Made by a program: the position numbers and the translations under genes
Shown: piece by piece, positions 1 through 10,528 of the stretch
Layout: the number at the start of each line of letters is the position of its first letter
Numbering within the stretch: the first letter of the stretch is position 1
Source: Capsaspora owczarzaki ATCC 30864
Lineage: Eukaryota > Opisthokonta > Filasterea
Direction of reading: 5' to 3'
Assembly (NCBI RefSeq): GCF_000151315.2
Contig: NW_011887306.1
Location: forward strand, 189,357 to 253,356
DNA: 64,000 nt
The notes under the pieces: generated by a model
The model's database searches: none
The model's input: the letters and a program-made list of their open reading frames with translations, nothing else
What the model was told of the DNA's origin: nothing

Positions 1-2049
1 CGCATGCCAGACCGAACGGACGCCATTGCTGCTTGCACGTCGCTCGACAGCTGCTTGGTGGGGTCGGCAAAGAATCGCGTATACACTGGCTCGGGCGGAG
101 CAAGCAAGGCGGCCACAGACGTGGGAGCGGCAACAGCATCCGGGAAGGCTGAGAGCGCAAAGAATGGCGCCAAGAGCGCCTTGGACTCGAATTCGCGGCC
201 GTTCGCTGCCTCGGGCAGAAAGTCGGGGTGCGAGACAATCGCAGTGCAGATCGACTTGTAGCCAACAAGCTCTGTGAGCACGCCCAAATAGGTCTGGAAG
301 ACATCGGCCAGCGTGCACCGACGCATGGCGCGCGAGAAAGCCGACAGAATCGGGTGGAAGACTGTCGAAATGTCCTCCTTCTCGAATCGAGCGATAAAGC
401 TGGCCAGGAACGGAGCTGGCATGCCGTGCGGTGTGTCTGAGTCGCGGATCATGTGCTGGACAAACTGATCAAAGAGTGATTGCGGTTGGCTAAAATCGAA
501 AGAATGAGCAAGGTGTGAGTTTGTGTTTTCTCGATGGTGGTGCGACTCCCCCTGATTCAGCGCAAAGCTCTTACAAGCTTGGTGAGACCTGTAGTAATGA
601 GTCGGGGTACTGCAGAAAGATGCCAGTGTACGAGATCAGCAGCTGCTGCGCGTTTGCGAGCAGCTCTGAACGTAATGAGGACCCCGTCTGTTGACACAAA
701 GAGTAAGTGCTCGAGCTCTGATACCAATGTGTAGAATCGGAAACAAAAAGGGGGGGGGGCGCTGTACCCGTGGAAGCATGCGCTGTTCATGGTCACAGAC
801 TCCGAAAGCGCGAAACATGAAGGGTAGAACTTGATCTGGATGGCCCGCAAATCCGGCCAGGCGCTCGATCAGAAGCCGCTCTGTCATGTCTGCAGTGAAT
901 TGCATTGGGGCTGTGTAGACGAGCGGTGAAGACGAGGCAACAAACAAACAAGTGAGGTTTTTTGTTGTTTTTTTTTTTTTTTTTTGGTCGCGCGAGACGT
1001 CAAAACCCATACCAGATTCGGACAGAAGCTCGGCAGCCAGAGAATCCAGGTACATCAGAGGAGCTGGGCAGGGCTGCAATTGGGGCGGGGTGTTCCAGCA
1101 AAAGTCAGTGCAGAGGCAAGTTTGAACTGAGACGATGAATACAGCCAAAATGTACCTGAAGCGAGACCTCCAACACGCGTGCAAGCAAGGCGTGCGTCCA
1201 CTCTGGGTTTAAGCTCGTCTCTGGCGCCTGACTCTGCGTCGTCGGTCGCACGGGCTACCGGTTGGCAAGGCCAGAATGGAGATGTTGAGTGACGAGTTTT
1301 TCCAGAAATCTGCTCGGCGCAGTTCAGTGAATGCAACAAACGCTTGAATCGCCTTACCGAAGTGCACATCGGACTAGCCTGAGATGGTGCAGGTGAAGTC
1401 ACGCGTTGGATCGGCTTCGGTGCAACAGGACTGGGAGCAGGAGCGGGTGAAGCAGCAGGCGGTGGCGATGCAGGAGCAGTTCCGCTGACACTCGCAGCCG
1501 GTCTGATTGAACAATGAAGAAGCAACAATGGTGAATGCACACTCGTGAGTCTCGAAACTTTGGTCCAATGCAATGCAATGCAATGCATGACGCGTTTTCA
1601 CTGAAGCAGCAGCAGTCGAAAAGTGATGATGTCAACGTTGGAGCGCAGCGAGCGAATCACTTGAACTTGGCATTCGAAAACGCAAGAGAGAAGCGCTATG
1701 AACGAGAGTGAAGAGAGAGAGAAAGCGAAGGGTTGATCTCGAGAGAGAGCAGAAAGGAAGGATGGAAGATGTGTGCAATGGTGACTGACGTGGTCGACTG
1801 GGCTTGGGAGGCCTGTCCCATGCGCGCGAGACGCTTGGCTCGAATCTACGTAGCAGAAGTGTTGGATTGAGAGGGAGAAGGAGAAGGGAAAGGGAAAGGG
1901 GAAAGGGGAAAGGGAAAGGGGAAAAAGGGTTGGAGTGAGTGAGTGAGTGAACGGATCATTGAACAAGTCAAAGTCAAAAAAAAAAAAAAAAAAAATTCTA
2001 GTGAGAAACGCATTGGGAAACAAACCTCGTCAGCGCTCTGACTGTTCAT
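1..2049 (-). CDS. UBE4B: Ubiquitin conjugation factor E4 (UBE4/UFD2), 5' part
   Basis: Elongates ubiquitin chains on substrates handed over by Cdc48/p97. Only the N-terminal and early core regions are in the window; the U-box must lie beyond position 1. The gene is in pieces. Exon 1 (about 2026-2049) reads MNSQSADE and is followed by an exon starting IRAKRLARMGQ. This matches the UBE4B start SADEIRRRRLARL, which fixes the start codon. Next come a Pro/Ala/Ser-rich linker exon (about 1380-1500), a short exon WTHALLARVLEVSLQ (about 1155-1200), an exon with YLDSLAAELLSESG (about 1016-1070), one with FMFRAFGVCDHEQR (about 770-905), one with LLISYTGIFLQYPDSLL (about 590-703), and a long exon from about 500 to the edge. 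The last contains YLGVLTELVGYKSIC and LLAPFFALSAFPD, typical of the Ufd2 core. Exon ends are by eye. Confidence 0.85.
1867..1926. repeat. Purine-rich GGGAAA-type simple repeat in UBE4 intron 1
   Basis: Degenerate tandem GGGAAA/GGAGAAG units on the plus strand lie within the first intron of the UBE4 gene. They are followed by a short GAGT run and an A tract. On the coding strand this is a pyrimidine tract upstream of the exon 2 acceptor. Confidence 0.7.
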
Positions 2050-2224
2050 GTCGAAAAAATCAAAAAGAAAAAGACTGAATTGGAGTGGAAGTGGAAGTGG
2101 AAATCAAAGCGGAATTGAACAATAGATTGAGACAAGAAGGGGGGGTGGATTGAAGATGGTGCAAGCTGGAAGGTTTGAAAGAGCATGAACGAAGTGTATT
2201 AAGCAATTGGAATGACCAGGCGGA

Positions 2225-4430
2225 TCAGTAGACATCGTTGGACCACAATTTGAACGTCCGGTCGTACGAGGCAGAGGCAAAGAATGTACCATCTAGCAAG
2301 GAAGAGGGGGGTGGGTTTACGGATTCAAAGCAACCGAAAAAAGTCCAAACAGTCAGACAAAAGCAAGTCATCACAGCAATTCAACAACTTCAACTACTGC
2401 CCCTGCTTACCGCTGCTAATGTCCAAGGACATGATCTTATTTTCATGACCAGAAAGCGTCTTAATGTTGGCCCACGTGCCGGCGGCCCAAACCTTGATCA
2501 GATTATCGTAGCCGGCGCTGACGAGATAGTGGCCGTTGACGGGATCAAACTTGACCAAGGAAACTAGATTGTTGTGTGCAGGAATGGTGTATGCGCATGC
2601 CTGCTTGCGCAAGTCCCAGATTTTGATCGTGTGGTCTTCGCTCGACGTTGCGACAGTGTAGCCGTCCAGCGAAAAGTCAATTCCGAGCAGTGCGTTAACA
2701 TGGCCGTTGAGCAGCATGACATTGCGACCAGTGCGAAGATCCCAGATGCGGCCAAATGCATCCATGCCGCTGTTTTCAACAAAAGGGTCACCAAATATTT
2801 AAAAAAGCAATATTTCAAGTCAGTTCGATGCGAAAAAGAGAAAGGGAGAACGAGTAATCAACGTTGGTACAGCAGCGTACCTAGTGCCAGCAAGCGAGCC
2901 ATCAGGATGGAAGGCAATGCCATACACGGGCTTGGAATGCCCTTCTTGGAATAAGATTTCTTTTTGGGCGGCAAAGTCGTACAACCGCCAAGAGTGATCG
3001 AAACTGAAGGAACAGAGATTCACGCATGCAAGACAAACAATGAGCTTCTGCACAGAAACAGATGATTGTTGGAACGAGCACTCGTTTTGTCGACTTACCA
3101 TGTTGACGCAAGAAATCGGCCACTAGGATGGTAGGCCAAGCGAGAAACGCGAGCTTCGTGGCCATCGATTGCTGCGACAGACGTCTCGCTGGTCATTGAC
3201 CACAGTTTTACGGTGCCATCGACTCCACAAGAAGCAAAGTTGGCCGCGGATGCGTCCAGAGATTTGCCTGATTGTGGGTGGAAGGCGATGGAACTGACTC
3301 GCTCCGCGTGTGCTGTCAGGCCAAAGTAAACACACACAAATACAAACCAACAGTATGATTGCCGTGAGCACTTGCCATTCATGATGCAATTGAACAGCAA
3401 AAAGGAAAACTGAAAAAAGGGACTTGCTGCCAAGACTGTTACCTCTTAGAGTACGAATCAACTTGCACTCTGGACTCGACCACAACTTGAGCAGACCCGT
3501 AAATGCGCCAGTGACAAGAGTCTTGCCATCGGGCGAGAACGTGCAGGACGACAATGGTCGGTCATCGCCGATTTGCGAGCCATAGTTTGTGAGTTCCTGC
3601 GCAACTCAAACCGCAATGCTCACAGTTAGCACACGCCATCCGTCAAGCAAAAACACAGCCACCTCACATTGGCCAAACTTACACGAGCAAACTTGAGCGA
3701 CTCGTTCATGGCTGCGGCCTTGACGGGCTCTGGCCGGGCAACCTGGATGCGCTGTCGCTTCAGTCGCTCGCGTGCCGCGACCAGCGAATACGCCGCAATA
3801 AACCTCCGTGCAGCCTCGAGCTCTTCGGGCCCTTCGTGGTACCAGACCTCCTTCTGATTGTACCCGGATGGCGCTGTTGTTGCCGCCGCAGCATCCGCAT
3901 TGGCCGCCTTGTCCTCGCCCTCGTCGTCCTCACCCTCGTCCTCGTCCTCGTCGCTCTCGGATCCGTCCTCGGCTTCCTCGCCTTGGTCCTCGCCAGCTGC
4001 CCCTGCGCCGGTGGCCGCGGCTGACGATGCCTGGCGCGAGAGGAGCTCCCGCAAGCGATCTCTGCGTTCTGCTTTGCCCTCGCCAAACAGCGTGATGGGC
4101 TCGCCCAGCTGCCTCAGCCGCTTGCGCACATGCTCGTCGTTCGTCGGCACGACAATCTGCTTGGCACGAATCTTCCTACAATGTCGAAAAAGTCGAGTTC
4201 AGTGCGTTCAGTGAGGCGGTCGACGTTGGAACGATGTTGTTGTGTTGCCTTCAATCTCCATCCAACTCTTGATCATCATGCATGCAGAGTCATAATCATC
4301 ATCATCATCATCATCATCATAATAATAGTAATGGATGTGGGGTTTGAGATTACCGCTCGAAATCCTCGCGAATCTCATCGTGCTGCGCTGCAGTGAAGGT
4401 CGCGTTCGGCTTTAGCAAATGTGCGCTCAT
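2225..4430 (-). CDS. PRPF4: U4/U6 snRNP protein PRPF4 (Prp4), WD40 splicing factor
   Basis: Component of the U4/U6.U5 tri-snRNP. The N-terminal exon starts [13 protein letters not shown] and the next carries [19 protein letters not shown] and [14 protein letters not shown], the splicing-factor motif typical of Prp4/Prp18. An Asp/Glu-rich stretch (about 3890-4020) follows, then [10 protein letters not shown]. About seven WD repeats are spread over at least five exons (e.g. [67 protein letters not shown]). The last exon (2225-about 2295) ends [12 protein letters not shown] and a TGA. The last splice makes [19 protein letters not shown], as expected for the family. The start at 4430 lies two bases after an AG, so an extra upstream exon cannot be excluded. 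Confidence 0.9.
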
Positions 4431-4799
4431 CCCTGAAAAGGAAAACTGGTCTGAGAAAGGAAGAAATGGAGTGGATTGGAAAATAATAATAATAATACTG
4501 AATAACGAAGCATATTGGTACATGCGCGAGAAACGACTGACGATCTTAGAGTTGGCTCGAACGCACCCTCGCTCATCCTGTACAGTACATGTACTTTACA
4601 TCAGCATTCCTGTATTTTTTGTTTTGAATTTACACAAGTCATTCACCAGTCCAAACACGCAAAAAGCAAAGTCTGGATTTTTTGGCTTCTGATCAACGGC
4701 ATCGGGTGGGGGTTTTTTTGTTTTGTTTGGTTTTGGGGGGAGGGTTTCCTCCTCTCCATTGCTGTCGCTGCCGAGCAAGGAAAAAAACTCATCGCCTGC
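4431..4799. other. Intergenic gap between PRPF4 start and ALDH stop
   Basis: No conserved reading frame seen. It contains the presumed PRPF4 promoter and the 3' flank of the aldehyde dehydrogenase gene, with a small AAT run near 4480 and a palindrome-like GTACAGTACATGTAC near 4580. Confidence 0.4.
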
Positions 4800-7473
4800 T
4801 TAAAAACCGAGGGCGTGGCGAATGGACGCAATCACTTGGGGATTGAGCTTGAAGACAAAGGCAAGAATCGCAGCCAGCAAAAGCACCTTGAACATGGAGG
4901 CAGTGGCGGCTCCAGAAGCGCTGTATGCCTTGGGCACAGGGATCATGAGCCACGACACCCACGAGATCTTCTTGTCCGAGTAAGGGGGGTAGCGAATTGT
5001 GTTGACAATTTCCATGCCGGGGTTCTTGTAGACGACGGCGCGAAGGTGTGAGAAGGCCTCAAACGAGTACTTGCCGTGGTACGAGCCCATGCCGGACGCG
5101 CCGACGCCGCCGAACGGAAGGCCGTGCACGCCACCTTGGAGAATCGTGTCGTTGACGCAGGTCGAGCCCGAGGAGGTGCGCTTGAGGAACTCGTCTTGCA
5201 GCTTCGAGTTGCGCGTAAAGAGGTAGGTGGCCAGCGGCTTGTCGCGCGACGTGATGAACTTGATGGCTTCGTCGATCGAAGACACGTTGATAATGGGGAG
5301 AATGGGGCCAAAGACTTCGTTCTGCATGACGGGGGCATCGTGCGGGACGTCGACAAGAATGGTCGGGGCAATGTAGCGCGTGGCAGCATCCGTCTGTCCG
5401 CCAATGGCGACAGTGCCGCTGGTGAGAAGGGCAGAGAGGCGCTTCCAGTGAGCGTCGTTGATGATGCGCGAAAGATCGGGCGAGGCCTTCGGGTCTGGGC
5501 CGTAAAACTCGTTGAGTGCAGCGCGTGCAGCCTCGAGGAAGGCCGGCTGGAGCTTCTTGTCGATGAGCACATAGTCGGGCGACAGGCAGGTCTGGCCGGC
5601 ATTGAGAAGGCGGCCCCAGAGGATGCGACGGGCGGCGATGGCCAAATCGGCATCTTCAGCAACGTAGACGGGGTTTTTGCCGCCCAGCTCCAGCAGGACG
5701 GGGGTTAGGTGGTTGGCCGCCGCCTTCATGATAATCTTGGCGACTGCGCCGCCACCCGTGTAGCAGATAGAGTCAAAGCGCTGCTCCAGCAGGGCTGATG
5801 TCTCGCTAATGCCGCCGTTGACGACGCGGTAGGCCTTCGGGTCGAGGTAGGCAGGGAGAAGCTTGCTCAACAGCTGAGCAGTGTGGGATGCGAGCTCTGA
5901 CGGCTTGACGATGACCGTATTGCCTGAGAAGAGGGAGGGGGAAAAAGAGAAAAGAAAAGATGAGGAGGTTGGCCGTTTTGAGGCGACGGAGACAAGGATA
6001 ACAAACCGAACATACCTGCAGCGATTGCGCCAGCCATCGGGCAGAGACTGACCACTGCGGAGAGAGAGGGAGAGACAAGGGGCGGCGGCGGGAGGTGAGT
6101 ATGGATTAAGCGAGCGTATGAAGCAGCAAACATGAATCCTCATCGAAGAAGGCTCTCAGCGCCATCATTCAAACCAACAACAAACACTCACTGAGGGGAA
6201 AGTTCCAGGCGCCAATGACGAGGACGACGCCGAGCGGGTCGCGGACGAGGCGGTTGCCGTCGAGCTTGTTGAGCAAGGGCACGGTGGGGGCCTCTGCGGT
6301 CGCCCACTCGTCAATGTGCTCGAGCAAGCGCGCGACCTCGCCGGCGACAAAGCGAATGTCAAAGAGGACGGATTCCGCCTTTGGCTTGTTGAGGTCCTTC
6401 TTGAGGGCCTCTGCGAATTGCTCCTCATTGTCGGTGCACATGCGAGCGAGGGCCAGGAGCTGCTTCTTGCGGTAGGGGATTTCGAGCGCAACGCCTTGCT
6501 GGAACGATTCGCGCAACTCGGCGACAATCTGAGAAATTCAGAAGAATGCACAAACTAAGGCATGAGCACATGTCAAGCGTGTTGACAGCTGTTTTGTGTT
6601 TTGTAAAGTCAGCTCACGAGTGGAGGGACACACAAAAACACAAATTGGAAGAATTGGAAAAATGGACAAAAGAATGATCGACGGTGGATGATGGATGAAG
6701 GAGGAGGAGGAGGGACGAGAGAGAGGAAATGGACTGTTGTATCGGATACAGAGTCAAAAGAAGCGCAGAAGGAGGAGAAACAATGAATTGAGAAGAAGGA
6801 AGAAGGAAGGAAGCAGAGGAAGCAGAAGGAAGAAGAAGGAAGGGATATTGAAAAATGGGAGCAGTGCGGAAGGAAAGGACGGAAAGGACCGGAAGCGGGA
6901 AAAGGCTGAAGAAGGACGGCTGCGAAAATCAATGTAATGTTGGGAAGAGCATGAATGCGATGTAAGGGGAAATGAAAGAAAGGGGAGATGCTGGAACGAA
7001 ATCTCACCCCATTGAAGAATGAGACCGAGTAGAGTGAATGAGAGAGAGGCAAGGAAAGAGAAGGACAGGTCAAGCAACAGCCACTTTGGATGCGAAAATC
7101 AACAAAAGCCCATTATTCGACCGGGCCACAAACACACGCTTCGGGGCTCTGAAGCCCATCATCATCATCATTGTCAAACTGTGCCCCCCTTGCGTTGACA
7201 AACTGCGACTTTGCATGCAAGCGCTCGTCAGAGGAGAACGATAAAGAGTTGTCGGAGAGAGAGACGCAGAAAAGCGGAAGCTGGGTTTTGGGGCTTTGAC
7301 TCCGACGCCGCCCCCCCCCCCTTCTCACTTGTGTCTCCTCACGTAGGCAGTCTCTGTGTCGCTGGTGGCTCTCCTCATTCAGAAGGCAGCATAGGCGAGG
7401 AGGGACAACGGCGAGGAGACGGTAAAAAAAGCCAAACCTTTGGAATCTCGGCAACAGGTGTGTAGAACGACAT
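4800..7473 (-). CDS. Fatty aldehyde dehydrogenase, ALDH3 family, membrane-anchored
   Basis: NAD(P)-dependent oxidation of long-chain aliphatic aldehydes, by family. The proposed first exon (7438-7473) reads MSFYTPVAEIPK. After an intron of about 0.9 kb, IVAELRESFQQG opens the catalytic domain (exon about 6193-6532). A tiny exon (about 6017-6058) gives the VSLCPMAGAIAAG segment, so that NFPL-M-VSLCPMAGAIAAGN matches the ALDH Rossmann region. The large last exon holds the NAD-site region YTGGG, the general-base region LLELGGKNPVYV, the catalytic Cys in GQTCLSPDYVL, and FGPILPI. The C-terminus MFKVLLLAAILAFVFKLN is a hydrophobic tail after the domain, as in ALDH3A2, so ER anchoring is likely. 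The first exon is the least certain part. Confidence 0.85.
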
Positions 7474-7642
7474 TGTGCAAGCAGCAGCAGCAACAACAAC
7501 AACAAGGAAAGGAGTGAAGTGCAAGTATGACAATAACACTAAATTGCATTGAACCAGCATTTTGACATTTGGTAGCACGCTGGAGCACTTTCTAAAAAAG
7601 AACGGGGGCTCATTCTTCACATTGAGCGACGCTTCAAAAGAC
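7474..7642. promoter_or_regulatory. Short divergent promoter between ALDH and WDTC1 genes
   Basis: Only about 170 bp separate the proposed start codons of two oppositely oriented genes, so both promoters must sit here. The stretch begins with a CAG/CAA run. No TATA box was recognised. The right edge depends on the WDTC1 start: an in-frame ATG at 7562 would shorten it further. Confidence 0.5.
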
Positions 7643-9690
7643 ATGTCGCTGTCAGTGTCGCGGATTGTGGCTGATCGCGAATGGCGCAACCAGGTGAAGA
7701 ACTACGACCAATTCAAAACCCAGATGCAGCGAGCTACAGGGTGAGAGAGAGTGTGAGGGTGAGAGAGGGTGAGGGTGAGGGTGAAGTCTGTCGGAGTGTC
7801 TGAGAATGACGCGGTCGGAAACAAACACGCTGTGTTGATCGACATCACGGATGTTTGATTCGAAAACGACATTCATCCTGTATTCAAGTGTGCCATTTTG
7901 CATTGCGTGGTGTGGAACACGCGCGTTTGGCTGGGTTGAAGGGCTCAAATCTAAATCTGATGACACCAAATGCAACCTCAGAGAACGGCCAGAACGCACC
8001 TGCGCTCGCACCCGGCATTGGTGCACACACTCGCCCTCGAGACAAGGCTGACCGAGCATGGCCACCGTGGCTGCGTCAACCGCCTTGCATGGAACGCGAC
8101 TGGAAGGTAAACAACGCAGCGCTGATGCTCACTCACGCACTCACCCACTCACTCACTCGCTCACTCACTCATGGCTCATGGACGTCTTATACTTGGAAAA
8201 AAAAAAANNNNNNNNNNNNNNNNNNNNNNNNNNNNNNNNNNNNNNNNNNNNNNNNNNNNNNNNNNNNNNNNNNNNNNNNNNNNNNNNNNNNNNNNNNNNN
8301 NNNNNNNNNNNNNNNNNNNNNNNNNNNNNNNNNNNNNNNNNNNNNNNNNNNNNNNNNNNNNNNNNNNNNNNNNNNNNNNNNNNNNNNNNNNNNNNNNNNN
8401 NNNNNNNNNNNNNNNNNNNNNNNNNNNNNNNNNNNNNNNNNNNNNNNNNNNNNNNNNNNNNNNNNNNNNNNNNNNNNNNNNNNNNNNNNNNNNNNNNNNN
8501 NNNNNNNNNNNNNNNNNNNNNNNNNNNNNNNNNNNNNNNNNNNNNNNNNNNNNNNNNNNNNNNNNNNNNNNNNNNNNNNNNNNNNNNNNNNNNNNNNNNN
8601 NNNNNNNNNNNNNNNNNNNNNNNNNNNNNNNNNNNNNNNNNNNNNNNNNNNNNNNNNNNNNNNNNNNNNNNNNNNNTCAGGGTTTTTGGTTGGCTGCTGG
8701 TTTCACTCTGGTAAATTCACCACAAATTTGCAAATCATTCTCTCCCTCCTCCCCCCCCCAATCAAACACACAGACGTATGCTCTCGTTGGGCGCTACACG
8801 ACGCCCCCAACCTCTGGCATTGTTTCGGGGACGCGACGCAAAATCAGAGACCAACGCAACTCACATTACGTTCTCGAAGGACGGCACCACGCTGCTCGCC
8901 AATTACTCTTGCAACCACGTCTACACGTACGATATCTTTGACACCGAGTCGAGGCAACAGTCCAAGCAGCTCGTGATGCCTTTGCGAAACTCCAACCCTG
9001 AGACACTGCACAACCGAACAACAGCTCATCACGCAGCAGCGTTGAACGAGACCCCAGACCAACCAGTGCCCACATCACCGGCATACACCCGACTGCAGCT
9101 TACTGCCGCCAGCAAGGCCGCTTCGGAAGGACTCGACCTGCTGCAGTCCCACGAGCTGCCCTCCGTCGCAATTTATCACTTTTCTGCTGCTATCGCTCAA
9201 ACTCCGAGAAATCCAGACTTGTTCAAGTGGCGTGCAGGCGCATTTGAAGCTCGCAATTGGCTGGGCGACCAGATGGCTGCTTTGCGCGACATTGCCCAAG
9301 CACTGGCACGCGCCCCCGACGACGCGGACATGCTGTTGGCGCAAATCCGCTTGCTGCGCCGGCTCAAGCTCACCGACGTGGCGGCGGCTGCAGCAGACCG
9401 CGTCCGCCAATCACACCCTGACCTATCGAGCGAGATTGACAAAATTTTAAAGCCATTTTCGGGCACGTCAGGGCATGGTCGAGTCAGTGATGATGATGGT
9501 GATGGCGATGACAGTAACGACCGAGAGGAGGACGATGGAGAGGAAGACGAATCAGTGGATGATGGTCCCGAACGCCTCAATCCCTTCTACGAACCCCGTC
9601 GGGAAAGACGAGCACTCCGAGGACGGCAGAGACGCTGGACCGACGACGAGGGCAATGATGACAACAACGACAGCAATGACGACGACGAGC

Positions 9691-9727
<37 letters not shown>

Positions 9728-10322
9728 CGACTCGGATGAAACTGCGGACGTGACCTATCCATACGCCGAACGGTTTGTGGGAAGTATCAACTGCCAAACA
9801 GATATCAAGGAAGCCAACTTTTTTGGCGAAAACGACGAGTATATTGTTGCCGGCAGCGACGACGGCAACATTTACGTCTGGGAACGTCGAACCGGAAATC
9901 TGGCGCTTGTCCTGCATGGCGACCGTCAGATTGTCAATTGTGTGCAGCCGCATCCGACAGAGTGTCTTTTGGCGACGAGTGGCATTGAAGACAGTGTCGC
10001 ACTGTGGGCGCCGCGTGCGGCCGAAGGATGCGACACGCTGGATGATCCGGCTATTTTCCGCGCCCAAAACCGGCGGCGGCAAGATGCTGCAGCCATTCCT
10101 GCCAGTGGGCGAATGCTTGTTCTTCCCGAGCATCTCTCAGAGTTGGACACTCTACTGGAAGCAAACCACAACCAAGTCAAGGACGCCATCGACATGCCCT
10201 TGAACCGCCTGCCGGCTCGCTCCCTATCGCTTCTACTGCAGTTTGCACGCACTCTCCGCAATTCTGATGAGGCAGCAGCTGACGAGAATGCTGCTGTTGC
10301 GCCTGACTGTGTTACGTCGTAA
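7643..10322 (+). CDS. WDTC1: WDTC1/adipose-type WD40-TPR protein (DCAF), with assembly gap
   Basis: WDTC1 proteins are substrate receptors of CUL4-DDB1 ubiquitin ligase. Exon 1 reads MSLSVSRIVADREWRNQ. Exon 2 (about 8020-8107) contains LALETRLTEHGHRGCVNRLA followed by WNATG, matching the WDTC1 start of the first WD repeat. The next repeats fall in a run of Ns (8208-8676). The long last exon, from about 8774, carries THITFSKDGTTLLANY; a TPR-like helical region ASEGLDLLQSHELPSVAIYH; an Asp/Glu-rich linker with a pure Asp run; and the family signature FVGSINCQTDIKEANFFGEN followed by VAGSDDGNIYVWE and VNCVQPHPTECLLATSG. In-frame ATGs also occur at 7562. Roughly two WD repeats cannot be checked because of the gap. 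Confidence 0.85.
8208..8676. other. Assembly gap (469 Ns) inside the WDTC1 gene
   Basis: A run of N directly preceded by an A homopolymer. Any reading frame spanning it is meaningless. The flanking exons show that coding sequence for central WD repeats is missing. Confidence 1.
9663..9727 (+). repeat. GAC trinucleotide run encoding poly-Asp in WDTC1
   Basis: A tract of GAC codons, the longest pure run about 9690-9727, encodes an acidic linker between the TPR part and the last WD repeats. Its length is likely to vary between strains. Confidence 0.85.
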
Positions 10323-10528
10323 CCTGTGTGTCGGTTGCACGTCATTGGAAGAATTGAACTGCATTGAAAAAACAACCAACCAGACCTTTTGCATTCATGC
10401 TACAGACTTCCAACCAGCTCGTGAACACAACGACCAACAACTACCAACAACTACTGCACATCAAATCTACCCATATATCAGTCTTGATGATAAAATCTCT
10501 TGTCGAAAACTAGCGGGTGGTTCTTCTG

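Noticed and set aside
1598-2049. Ser/Pro/Phe-rich minus-strand frames in the UBE4 5' region as a separate gene
   Set aside because: They read through poly-T and TTTCCC repeats in intron 1. The real exons there are short and match UBE4B.
7855-8976. Plus-strand frames of up to 373 codons running through 8208-8676
   Set aside because: They cross the run of Ns and have no protein evidence on either side in that frame.
9552-9762. Minus-strand poly-Arg and poly-Val frames
   Set aside because: They are the antisense of the poly-Asp GAC tract in the WDTC1 exon.
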